Assembly (NCBI GenBank): GCA_009746045.1
Contig: RPFO01002272.1
Location: 187,001-251,000, forward strand
Length of the DNA: 64,000 nucleotides
Direction: 5' to 3'
Source of the DNA: Mesostigma viride
Taxonomy: Eukaryota > Streptophyta > Mesostigmatophyceae > Mesostigmatales > Mesostigmataceae
Shown: positions 49,179 through 59,228 of the stretch, one piece after another
How positions within the stretch are numbered: the first letter of the stretch is position 1
Layout of the letters: every line of letters starts with the position of its first letter
The notes under the pieces: generated by a model
The model's database searches: none
Told to the model about the DNA's origin: nothing
What the model saw: only the letters and a program-made list of their open reading frames with translations
Program-made: the position numbers and the translations under genes

Positions 49179-50961
49179 AGTCCTCGTTTGAGACGGGGGG
49201 GGTCAGGGGGGCGGTTTTGGCGCCAAAGTTGGTCCTGAGGATCCCTGGTGGGTTTTGGCGCGAAACTGGGATAGGTACTGAGCGCGCCAAGCCCCCGGGG
49301 TCGACAGGGGCCGACCGTACCTGGAAAATATGAGGCGAGGAAAAGTACCTACTACAGCAAGAACGTTGCAATGTATATAATCGAGTATTTTGTCGAGTGA
49401 CGGCAATGGGGTCGTTCCAGTTCTGAGGCTTGCCTGAACGTTATAGGCCATTATTTTGCCCCGAATGAAGACAGAACTTTAGATCATCATCTAGTCATTT
49501 CGAAGATGCTGCTTTTGACGTGTGCACAGGTGCTTTGTATTATATGTCGAAAATATTGTTCATGAACGGATTTTGGCATCGTTGAAGAAAATCTGGAAGC
49601 TACGTAGATGGCATGATAGGTCAGTATGCAGTTCGGTTTTACAATTTCTTTTTCCGCCCAGTAGCTGCGGATATCGCGAGTATGGGTTATGGTACGCTTC
49701 TGGGTTAATGGGCGACCCGGGCAACAGAGGGACCTGGGCAGTTAGAGGGGTCAAAGAGTCTCCATTTTTTCGTCGTGATATCGCAGTCACGCCTGGCGAA
49801 AAACACGGCGAGCGCGAGCCATATTTTACTTTTGCCGCAAGGCTGGGTGCTTCCCGGGCGTCACCGTCCTTTAATATATATTTCTTGAGCTGTCCCGCGC
49901 AGCTGGCGGCCTGGGCGCACGTCAAGAACAAGGTTCCGGATGTCATCCGCAACCGCATCGTTCTTAATAAGCGTGTCAAGAGTATCGTAGCTTATAACCC
50001 CCGCAGACTTAATGATTCCGGTTCTTTTCAATGCCCAACGTCGTGGTTGTGATTACGCCTATGCCCCGGGGAACTTAAAGGAAGTTTGCTGGGTAATGCT
50101 TTCTTTTCCCGTGGTGTCACTGAAAAGGTAAACGGCCTTGCGTCGTCAAAACAGCAGCAAGTAGAAGTCACTGTGCTTAGTTGCAATGTGGTAGTTTATA
50201 CTGCCTTGTTGCTGCATATACTCAGCCTTGTTGCTGCATATACTGCCTTGTTGCTGAAAACTTTTTCAAGGCTTGCTGGGATGTTGCCCATATGTTTCTA
50301 ACGCTTAACCTCATGTCCAAGTGAGCTAGACTGGCTTGGAAACTTGAGCTTGTCATGCTTACATTGTGCTTGTATTGCTATTTGTGCCTCTTTGCAGTAT
50401 CTGCTTCATATATGATTGAAGGCTTCAGCATCATTGTCGAGCACCGTGGTGGCAGCCAAGCCTCCAATAACGATCACGGGCCTAACCTTGGCAAGTATTT
50501 GATTCTTATTTCATTCTTTGGACTGAGCTAGCTTTGAGCTAGCTTTACACCTGCTATTTGGCCTGCACCATGGTCCCTGGCTGCCAGTTACATTTTGTGC
50601 CCCCCCCCGGCAGGCTGCAGGGTCTAGGATAGCGAGGGTGTAACGTAGACATGTTGTGGGCACCTTGGGTGCATTTTCAGGACCAGCCATGACCTGGCCC
50701 TGCCTTCTTTCTGGGCATATTGTTGACTTGAGTGCTTGTTGGTCACTCGCGTAGCGACCCCCCTGCATTCATAAATCGTAAACCATTATACCATGAGCAT
50801 ATTTCATGGATGTTAAGCATTGCAACTCTTGAACATATCATAAATGAACATGGTTCCATGCCGTACCCATGGATATGTTGAAATGTGTGAGTTATTACAA
50901 ATGGTATCCATGCTTAAAAATGTCCTCATATGAGGACATTTTCTTGGTGATTAGACACTTG

Positions 50962-51380
50962 GCCTGGCGTCCCACTTCCAGCGAAGTAGAAACGCCAACC
51001 GCCTGCAAGGCGGTTAGTGCTCACCGTGCCAAATGGCACCTGGCGACGGTGCTCCTGCACGCCTAGAATAGATACACGATGTGCAATGCAAAATGCGACA
51101 AGCTCCTCTACCCGGTGCCCAGCTATGGCCGTCATCTGCTAGCAATCATGACAGTGCGTGTGTTGAAAGTGGCAAGGGCCAAGGATGCCTGCTGGCCCAC
51201 CAGGGGAGAACGGCGATGGACGATGGGGGTGGATGCGGCGGGGAATGGAGGTGGGGGTGGAACGGAGGGGGGAAGGGAAGCGGAGGAAATAGTGCTTTTC
51301 ATCGCATTTATTTTGTCCTGCAGGCGTAGGACTGATGCGAGCCTGCCGCCTGCTCTGGGTATTCGGGGATGCTTGCGCAA
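50962..51380 (-). pseudogene. LINE C endonuclease, N-terminal part
   Basis: Minus strand: LALATFNTRTVMI in one frame, then VEELVAFCIAHRVSILGVQE, HRRQVPF and GGWRFYFAGSGTPGQ in the next. The Asn of TFNTRT and the Glu of GVQEHR are the metal-binding residues of EEP endonucleases. A frameshift lies near 51135. The reading is cut at the CTTG duplication of the inserted element. Confidence 0.7.
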
Positions 51381-51669
51381 CGCAGAGGCGTAGAAAATCT
51401 AGCATGCGTTGGATGTTGCTAATCTTGCTGCTGAGAGCTGTCGTTCTAGCCCGAGATACCGGCACCACCATGTGTCTCAGTCGACTGTTAGGTCGATGCA
51501 TGGTAGTGGAACGGGACTGTTTAGAGGCTGTCCCCGAAGCCTGTTAGCCGCGAGCCGGCGAGGAATTAAGGTTGTCTACCTACTGTCTACCAACAGAGGC
51601 AGCACCCTTCTGGCTAGACACCTGACGAGACTCCGCTCCGGGGGTGCATGTTAATCGGAACACCTGTAT

Positions 51670-52251
51670 TTAAATCTGCTTCCCATCAAAGAATGCTGCA
51701 AAGGAGCCATCCTGAAGCAGACGCAACTTAATGCGCTTACCCTTGGTCTCGAGCTTCTTGGTCTCCTGGACGATGGTGCTGTTCCACACCACGCTCCTCG
51801 CCTTCAGTTGAGCCGGTGTGTAGTCCTCGTCGAGGCTGAAGTCACCGTGCTGGAGCAGACGACGTGCTCAGGCCACCTATCCGAAGGAGCGTCCAGAACC
51901 TCAGTGGCCGCTGCGAGGGTGGCGAATCGGGGCGTCGTGTTCGTTGCGGAGCTTCAGCACGTTTAGCACTTCGGCGTCGCTGAAGCCGAGGAAGACAGCG
52001 ATGTCGTCCAGGCTCAAACGCTGGTCTGGCATGTAGATTGAGGAAGAAATGGAGTCCGGCAAGGAGGTTTCAGTCGCTATCGGAGTGGCTTCCGAAGGCG
52101 CTGCCGAATTCTCAGTGGTTCGCTTGTTAGCGGCGTTCTTGGCGACGACAATGTCGTGGGCGACTTTGTTTGCAGCAATGTGGGCATCAATAGATTCGGC
52201 AGAAAGAGCTGGAGACGATGCGGGGACCTCCATGGCTACGTTGAATAGCAC
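51670..52251 (-). pseudogene. ORF1-like gene 5' of the LINE C endonuclease
   Basis: The frame from 52251 or the Met at 52233 (MEVPASSPALSAESIDAHIA) runs to 51901. In another frame, 51840-51670 reads FSLDEDYTPAQLKARSVVWN, then VQETKKLETKGKRIKLRLLQ and ends FDGKQI with a stop at 51670-51672. The (L/S)DxDxTPAQ..R..(L/V)W pattern parallels the C-terminal block of family A and D ORF1, so this is probably the LINE C ORF1. A frameshift separates the parts. Between 52252 and 52635 I see no gene. Confidence 0.5.
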
Positions 52252-53060
52252 CTAGACGATGGCAGGGGGCGCAGGCACACGGGTCACGTGCGTGGTGCCG
52301 CCATATCGTGCAGAAAAATAGCGATATCTGCTGGGCAGGCCGCTGGCGATAACTTGCGAAATCCTGGGCCCGATGGCTGCCAAAAGTTAGATCAGCGTGT
52401 TCGTCATCAAAAAGCGAGTCTGTTGCAATTTACCCGACCAAATTTCATGCCCGGAGTCAAAAGTTATGAGCATTCTCGGCATCCATAGCTCGGCACACCG
52501 TATTATATATAATAGTCATGTGTATACTTTCCTGAAAGCCCATAAATCAAATGATTTTTTGAGATACTCAGACCTACAAAATGCTTTAATTCATTAGAGA
52601 GATACACTGGTTTGAATACAGGGGGGTCTGACCATCAGAGTGAGATCATACGCCGTATAATACCGTATAATACGGTATAATACGTAATACGCTGGCTTTG
52701 AGCGTATGATTCATACGTTATAATACGTTTTAGCGTATAATGACGTATAATACCGTATTATACCGTATGATGGCGTGTTTTCCGCGTTTTTTTTACGTTT
52801 TGCGCGGCTAGGATGCCAGAACGACAGGGCAACGATTTGAAGGCACAGATTTCGTATCTCTACTAAGTAGTGACCCGTCTGAACTTTCACAATTCGACGC
52901 GATCTTATTTTGAAATTTCAGTCGGGTACGTGCTGCCCACTTCACGGCCCCTTTTTTGGGCGGGAATCTGTAGAAATGCAAGGCTTAAAACTGCGAGCTT
53001 TGTTGGCAAAGGCAGAATTGTCACCCGGCCGCAGGCCGCACACGAGAATTGCGAGCAAAA

Positions 53061-55596
53061 ATGTCAATGTCTGACGAGGATCGTGCAATGTCTGACGAGG
53101 ATGGCGAAGACGTCGACTTGTCAGGAACAACGGTGTGGACGTACATCACCAAGCACAGAATTGTCAAGGGCAACAAGCTGACCAACAACTACGATATGAC
53201 CTGCAGCCGATGTTACCATGCTTGGCGTGGCAGCACGAGCAGGGCAACTGCGCATTTTCTTGGAGGGGAGTTTGCCCACTCGGCTGGAGTCAGTCCCTGC
53301 TCGAAGCCGCCCACCGAGCTGCGGCCACGCCTGCTCCAGGCGAAGCTGCAAACCACCAGGAGGAAGGCGGTTCGTGCCCGCCGTGAGCAGGAGTGCATCG
53401 CAGAAGAGAGGCACATGGCTCGCGCCGATGATGACAGCGACAACGGCCTCATCGGAGATGAAGACGACATCGACGTCGACGAGAACGGCGAACAGCTGCC
53501 GACCTTCCTGCGAGGTGCCGGGCCCGCATCTGCACTTGGCAAACGCATGGCGTCCTCCTCCGGCTCCGGTTCGACTGGACGTGCAACTGCTGACGTCGTC
53601 GAGATCAAGTCATCTCAGCCGGCACTGCGCCAGCAGACCATGGCCGCGGCTGTCGGGCTGGGAAAGCCCGCCATCGACAAGCTGCTTTGCAAGGGGTTTA
53701 TGTCGGCCGGTATCCCATTCAACGTTGTGAATAACGCGCATTTCAAAGCTGCTCTGTCCGCCATCAGCCGAGGAGGGGTGCAGTACCTGGCGCCAAGCTC
53801 TTATACCATGCGGACCCGGGACGCACCCCTCGTTGCCAAGGACTTGGAGAGGACGTCAAGGAGAAGACCCAGATGGCCGCAGGCACGGGAGGGACGTTCA
53901 TCACGGATGGCTGGAAAGACTGCAGTCGCGAATCTCACATCATGAACGTCTTCCATCTGCCCACCTTTACATACTTCGTCGGATCCGACCACGTGACGGG
54001 GCAGGTGAAGTCTGCTGAATTCATGGCAGAACTGGCACAGCCTCACATCGAGGCCGTCGGCGCAGCGAACGTCGTGCAGGTGATTACGGACACCACAACA
54101 TCCATGGAGAACATGAAGAAACTCCTCGAGGCATCATTCCCGCACATCATCATCTCCAGGTGCTGTGCCCACTCGCTGGACCTGTGTTTCGAGGACATCG
54201 GCAAGGAGCCAGCGGTGGACAGGTCCTGACACAAGTGAACACGGTGGTGGTATTCGTGCTGGGGCACGAGAAGATCAACAGTTTTTTCATGGGCCTGGAC
54301 AAGAGCGCCAAGACTCTCAAGAAGTACGGCGACACCCGCTTTGGCACCAGGTATATCGCTGTGATTTCATGAGTTATATCCACAATTTGCTACGCCCTCT
54401 TTTTTCTCATCATCTTCGCTTAATTCTGCTAGTTTATCATTGCTTTAATTGAGACACAATCATACTGTTGTTGGCGTGTTACTAATTCCATTTTCACAGT
54501 TGTGACGATGGCATCATTTTTTTCATGGCATTGCTGCTTCAGGTTTTACTCGGCGGAGAGCGTTCACGACGCCAAGACCCGGCTCATGGTCACCTTCGAG
54601 GACGAGAAGTTGGTGCAGTATGCCGAGACGCAGAAGTGGTGGCCCGCGTTCACGCAGGTCCAGGATATTGTGGGCAGCCCGCAGTTCTGGTCCGGCGTGC
54701 GCATGCTCGTTGACATTTTCAAGCCCATGAAGGCCGTGCTCAAGATTTTCGACGGCGACAAGCCAGCAACAGGCGAGCTGTACTACATGATGTACGAGCT
54801 CCTCATAGCTGTGCAAGACATCCGCGGGCTGCACAAAGACCTGTCCAAGCAGCTGCAGGTCCTCGTGCGCAAGCGCTGGGATTACATGCATTCCATCATC
54901 CACGCCGCTGGCTACGCGCTCAATCCCAAGTACTGGGGCCCTGACCACGCACAATATACCATCAAGGAAGTGAGTAAATGGCTAAGTAATTCTTATTTTT
55001 CTTCATGGCACGCTATTTGTTATTAGTCCATGGCTAATTTTGGCTTTTGAGCAATGTGTGGGAAATTGGTATTGAAGGGCTGAAGCCTTCGTTGTCAGTT
55101 CCTGAATAGACGTCCTCTAACCTCTTTGCAATCCTTAATTGCACTGCCACTATTTCCCCCATCGTACTATCCCTCTCCTGCTCAGGTGACAGATGGCCTC
55201 CACGCGTGCATTAACAAGATTCATCTGGGCGACAAGGCAGCCTTCGACCTGGCCATCAAGCAGTACGAGCAATACACCGACCAGCAGGGTGCATTTGCAC
55301 AGAGCGACTGCAAGAGGCAGGCACAGGCGCCGGGCATGGTGCCGTACCAGTGGTGGCGCACCTGGGGCGGCTCCACGCCCGAGCTGCAGGAGGTGGCGAT
55401 CAAGGTGCTGGCCCAGCCGGTCTCCTCGGGCTCTGTCGAGCGTGTCAACAGCGAAGCCGGCTGGATCAAGTCGCTCAAGCGAAACCGCATGACGCATGTC
55501 AACCACAACCGCCTCATCTACGTGCACCACAACCTCCGCGCGATTGACGCCATAAAGGATTACGACGATCAGAACACGGTTATTCCATGGGAGTAA
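53061..55596 (+). pseudogene. hAT-family transposase, two single-base deletions
   Basis: Starts MSMSDEDRAMSDEDGEDVDL. A BED-type zinc finger follows (VWTYITKHRIVKG, CSRCYHAW, then a His/Cys pair), an acidic linker, and a DUF659-type catalytic core with FITDGWKDCSRESHIMNVF, VITDTTTSMENMKKLLE and CCAHSLDLCFEDIGK. Introns 54351-54542 and 54970-55185 are GT-AG and phase-consistent. The C-terminal hATC dimerisation block has VSSGSVERVNSEAGWIKSLK and NHNRLIYVHHNLR. The reading shifts by one base near 53849 and again near 54220, each explained by loss of one nucleotide, so the gene is probably dead while the element ends look intact. Transposases of this class cut and paste DNA in the nucleus. Confidence 0.88.
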
Positions 55597-55670
55597 AGCT
55601 AGTGAGGTGTTGTTTATGAGCCTGCAGAAAACAGTTGCACCATGGCAAGGGCTACATGCATGGCAAGGGC

Positions 55671-55715
55671 TACATGACCTCCCCACGGAGGCATGTTATA
55701 ATTTAATTTAATTTA
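55671..55715 (+). mobile_element. 45-bp LINE C 3' hairpin-plus-tail insertion
   Basis: Consists of T, the hairpin 55672-55696 (ACATG, bulged A, CCTCC, CCAC, GGAGG, CATGT) and an AATTT tail. Flanked by ATGGCAAGGGC at 55660-55670 and 55716-55726. Confidence 0.85.
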
Positions 55716-55784
55716 ATGGCAAGGGCAGCATGCAATAGTCAACTACCACATGTGTGGTATTTGAATTGATGATGTGTTTAATAT

Positions 55785-55948
55785 GTTGGCCCTATGCTGG
55801 CCCACTGCATGGTCCCCTAGTTAGTGCTGGCCATGTTTAACATGTTGGCCCCTTGCTGGCCCACTGCACGGTCCCCTAGTTAGTGCTGGCCATGTTTAAC
55901 ATGTTGGCCCCTTGCTGGCCCACTGCACGGTCCCCTAGTTATTGCTGG
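55785..55948. repeat. ~59-bp tandem repeat inside the hAT element
   Basis: Three units containing TGCTGGCCCACTGCACGGTC and CCCCTAGTTAGTGCTGGCC. Confidence 0.9.
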
Positions 55949-56546
55949 CCTTTTTACCATATATAATTACTTGCATCAAAGTGAAGGCACCCAAGTAAAC
56001 ATGATCAATATAAAGCCACATATATACAGTTATACACATAGGGCAACCTTGGATTATGTCCAAAACAGTGTTAAAAACATGTGGATTGATGGTGGGTGTC
56101 TTAAAATGTGTAAAATCAGAGTATTCTGAGTGTGTCCGTACGAAAACGTATTATACCGTATTATACCGTATTATACCGTATTAATACATTATACTCCACC
56201 GTGACCGTACGACGCGTATAACGTACGATCTCACTCTGCTGACCATGACCGCGATTTGTTGACCCTAGGTCACAAGTCATGTGCTTATTCGATCACAAAT
56301 GGTTCATGAAAAAAATCTGGCTTCTTGCACGAGCTATGGGCAACATATGCAGGCTCTGTGAAACAAAACTCAGGCCCATTGGGCCACTGGAGCTATTTTT
56401 TTATTAGCATTACAATTACAACGCAGTACAACGCAGTGGGAAAAATGAGAGCCCAAGGTTCACAACATGACCCAACAACACGCTAGCCCCATAAACGGGG
56501 ATATCATGAGCTAGGAGGGTCAAAACGTTGAAAATTATAGGTGTTA

Positions 56547-57287
56547 AAATTAAATTAAATTAAATTATAACATGCCTCCGTGGGGAGGTCATGTAGCACA
56601 TATTTCATGATGGATGGGGTGGAGGAAGCCGCGTGATCGAACTATCCTAACTCTATCTAGAAAATCCTAACTGCACTACTCATCATCAAAACGCCTCCTC
56701 CGCTTGGGGGGAGGTGGCTTGCCCACAGGGTCGGGCGTGTGCGCCTTGACAATCTTCTTCCACCGCGTCTTGTCCTGCATGGCAGTCCAAAGACGGGAGA
56801 GAGAGTGGATGCGGTGCTCAAACTGGGCTGGGACCACTAGGTCGTCCAGCAACATCTGAACGTAGTTCGTGACAGGTTTCCCTACCCTTTTGGGAATGTC
56901 CTTGGGGCCAGGCCAGGTCAGAATGTGCCGCCCTGGCTGTCCAAGCCGCTGGGGGCCGGCCAGACCGAGGGTGGTGTCGACCTGGCTGGTGCGTGCAAGG
57001 TGTCCTACAAATGCTATCCTACGCTGCCTAATCTCGTCCGAAACACGGGGCATGCCATGGTACAAAGACTCTGATGACGGACGCTCGGAAAAACCTACAT
57101 TAAGGACCTGCCGGAGCATCCTGTAAACTGTGCCGTCGAGCCGAGCTGCCAGTTTGGGTGGTAGGGTCCACGCCTCGGCGCCATACGTGAGCACCGTGAG
57201 GACGAGGACCTTGAAGAGCATGCGCTTGCGGTGCCCGTTAAGGCCCTTCGAGCGCCAGTAGGGTGTGAGCGAACGTTGTATAAGATA
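56547..57287 (-). mobile_element. LINE C 5'-truncated copy
   Basis: AATTT-type tail, hairpin 56570-56594 (ACATG, CCTCC, GTGG, GGAGG, bulged T, CATGT), 3' UTR and RT C-terminal frame 57221-56676 (LTYGAEAWTLPPKL, RRIAFVGHLARTSQVD, ending PVGKPPPPKRRRRFDDE). Possible target duplication AGGTGTTA at 56539-56546 and 57288-57295. This copy is uninterrupted at the GAGAGTGGA site used by insertions elsewhere. Between 57296 and 57621 I see no gene. Confidence 0.82.
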
Positions 57288-57632
57288 AGGTGTTATAGAT
57301 AATAAAATAGGTGTTGTATAAGTTATACAGCATCAAACATGCATCAAACATGCATCAAACATCATGACTGGATGACATAATATGACTGAATCAGGCAGCC
57401 ATAGCCAAAGCATCATCCACTCTCACAACGTGTTGAGCACATGCCTCGTCGGAAGGGAGGCACTGGGTTTCATTCCATAACGTGTGCAATACTGAAAGAA
57501 AGAGGGATGTGTAATGCAAGGCTTGGATAGGTTCAGTTGAGTGATCCATGAGCTTACATGCAGGCAAAGATGACGCTGGAATGCATGCTAGCAAATGGTG
57601 GCAAGATGCTAACAACGCATGATTATACACCA

Positions 57633-57777
57633 TTAATTAATTAATTAATTAAACTCGTGCTCCCGTTGGGGAGTCACGGAGCCATCAAGTGACCGAAGTG
57701 CTTTTAATCCCTGTGTGTGCACTACAGGAGAAAGGGCAGAGACCCACATGCAGTCTCCTTCATGCCAAAGGCATGCC
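57633..57777 (-). mobile_element. Family D 3'-end insertion with 11-bp target duplication
   Basis: 145 bp: (AATT)n tail, hairpin 57656-57678 (CGTG, CTCCC, GTTG, GGGAG, bulged T, CACG) and 3' UTR shared with 45875-45960. Flanked by ATTATACACCA at 57622-57632 and 57778-57788. From 57789 to 58145 nothing is recognised. Confidence 0.88.
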
Positions 57778-58156
57778 ATTATACACCATGATTATGGGAA
57801 CCTAGCTTATCTTCTTGCACTAATCAACACAGTATAAACCATCAATATCCAATCCTCACGATATATTCACGGCTAGCTTGACGACGTATACAGCACCTAA
57901 ATACTGCACAACTGCAACCTGCTATGGCTGACATGCAAGTCGATGGCGGTCTTAGATCGGAGGCTGGGCAGAGGCCGGTAGAAATAAGTGGAAAACTGGC
58001 AGAAACTAGGTAGAAACACGATCTACTTACGCCTGCAAGCACTATTGAGCCGGTGGCAGAGGCCATTTCCAGGAAAATACAGCATACCGTAGCAATAGCC
58101 ACGGTCACGCCTTACGCTATTCGCAGGCACCATCATGCCCGGAGCTACCCAATAAA

Positions 58157-58385
58157 CAACGAGGCCCCCCCTGTGGGGAAGCGCCCGCGTTTGCAAACCC
58201 GTGGGAGGCACGCCAGTGCTGTATAGATAGATGTTGTAGTTAGTAATGCTGTTACATAGATGTCGTAGGTAGCTGCTGTAGATAGTAGACCGGTAGGACG
58301 TACTGTTTGCACCTACCCATCCATCCATCCGGGTTAATGCTCCGTGACTCCCCAACGGGAGCACGAGTCTCATTAATTAATTAAT
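58157..58385 (+). mobile_element. LINE B 3'-end insertion with 11-bp target duplication
   Basis: 229 bp matching LINE B from the codons PPVGKRPR to the 3' end, with hairpin 58343-58365 (CGTG, bulged A, CTCCC, CAAC, GGGAG, CACG) and an (AATT)n tail. Flanked by TACCCAATAAA at 58146-58156 and 58386-58396. From 58397 to 59040 I see no gene or repeat. Confidence 0.92.
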
Positions 58386-59040
58386 TACCCAATAAAAGTC
58401 TGCTCAAATCTCGGTTTAGCCGAGAGTCCGGGCGTTCCGAATGAATTAACATGTGTTAAGAAGTCGAAAGACCATGGAAATACCAAGCATGGTGCCGCAG
58501 CAGCCCCGAGTCTTGCCGTAATAACATGAATGCCGGTTTCCAGGGTTTCCGCGCATGAAAGTTGGGTGAGAAACTGGAAAAATCTACGTTTCCTTTGCCC
58601 CAGTACCTTAACAAACTCGTAGAAACCTAATTATCAACCTTTGAACGCATCATCATGGTCGTGCCACCCAACAGCCACTGAAATTCGCGCGAAAACTGGC
58701 GAGATCTACCTGCCGCCATCGCCGTCGTCTTCACCTTCGTCCCGCGAGAATGCCTGATTTCAGTGGTACATATTTGTTTGCAGCTGTCACAAAAAAAATC
58801 CAAAAAATACCAGGATTTTTTCTTGAGTTCTACGGGATGTAAGGAGGCCGTCCACCGAGTTTCAGACCGAAAAGCTTGTATCTACTGTGCCTGCCACGTG
58901 TCAGATTACAACGTACGCGATACATCGCGTTCTAACCCTACAACGCGATACATCGCGTTGTAAAAAAACACGTACGGGTTAATTAATTACCGGGCACCTG
59001 ACCAATTTTGGGTACCGTCCGGCGAACCCTAATTACAGCT

Positions 59041-59228
59041 AGTCGGGCACTTGGCTCGCGCCAACCAGCTAGACACGTCGCGGGGCCCAGCTAGTCAAGT
59101 GCAGGGCTGCGGCCCGCATGCAGAGCCAGGTAGGCACCTCCTTATACGTGGGCCGGGCCCATACATGCGATCGGATACGTACGCTGGCCGCTGCCGGCAC
59201 GTCCAAGGAGCAGCTAGTAGGGGACATG
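59041..59228 (+). pseudogene. LINE B-like RT fragment fused to a family A copy
   Basis: In shifting frames it reads GHLARANQLDTSRGP, PGRHLL and QLVGDMG, the C-terminal region of the LINE B RT (GHLARTNQVDTSRGP and EQLVEDMG there). It abuts family A ORF1 sequence at about 59229 with no tail between them, so it is a chimeric junction. Confidence 0.6.

Larger units (their letters stand above)
47964..50957 (+). mobile_element. Composite element with palindromic inverted ends and CTTG target duplication
   Basis: It starts TGTCCAAAAACC and ends with the complement of TGTCTAATCACC (TGTC...GACA). Just inside each end lies a palindrome: ATGTCCTCATTTGAGGACAT (47978-47997) and ATGTCCTCATATGAGGACAT (50920-50939). 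CTTG flanks both sides (47960-47963, 50958-50961). Outside, the LINE C endonuclease reads TPGQ on one side and GGVGLL on the other, and these join in frame without the insert. Inside are a YIDD-RT fragment (47998-49178) and about 1.7 kb without recognisable genes. TGT...ACA ends with a 4-bp duplication would fit a Ginger-like DNA transposon or an LTR-type integrase; no transposase is seen. Confidence 0.65.
43433..52251 (-). mobile_element. Near-complete LINE C copy split by three insertions
   Basis: Read on the minus strand: ORF1-like (52251-51670), endonuclease N-part (51380-50962), insertion 47964-50957, endonuclease C-part and helical linker (47963-47035), insertion 45826-47023, linker and RT (45814-43878), insertion 43699-43868, RT C-terminus, 3' UTR, hairpin 43458-43482 and AATTT tail. 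All three insertions have direct repeats (CTTG; AGGGCGGCCTT; GAGAGTGGA), and taking each out rejoins the protein reading. Frameshifts show the copy is dead. The 5' end of the element is not defined. Confidence 0.75.
52636..56238 (+). mobile_element. hAT DNA transposon with exact 8-bp target duplication
   Basis: 3,603 bp. Terminal inverted repeats CAGAGTGAGATC(A/G)TACG at 52636-52652 and 56222-56238, and CTGACCAT on both outer sides (52628-52635 and 56239-56246). Subterminal arrays of CGTATAATAC/CGTATTATAC-type repeats lie inside both ends (about 52650-52770 and 56145-56190), as usual for hAT transposase binding. It contains the transposase gene, a 45-bp LINE C hairpin insertion (55671-55715) and a ~59-bp three-unit tandem repeat (55785-55948). 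Confidence 0.93.

Noticed and set aside
49522-50052. 176-codon frame inside the CTTG-flanked element as a possible transposase
   Set aside because: No DDE or zinc-finger motif and no family resemblance by eye, and its start is not supported. Left as unassigned sequence.
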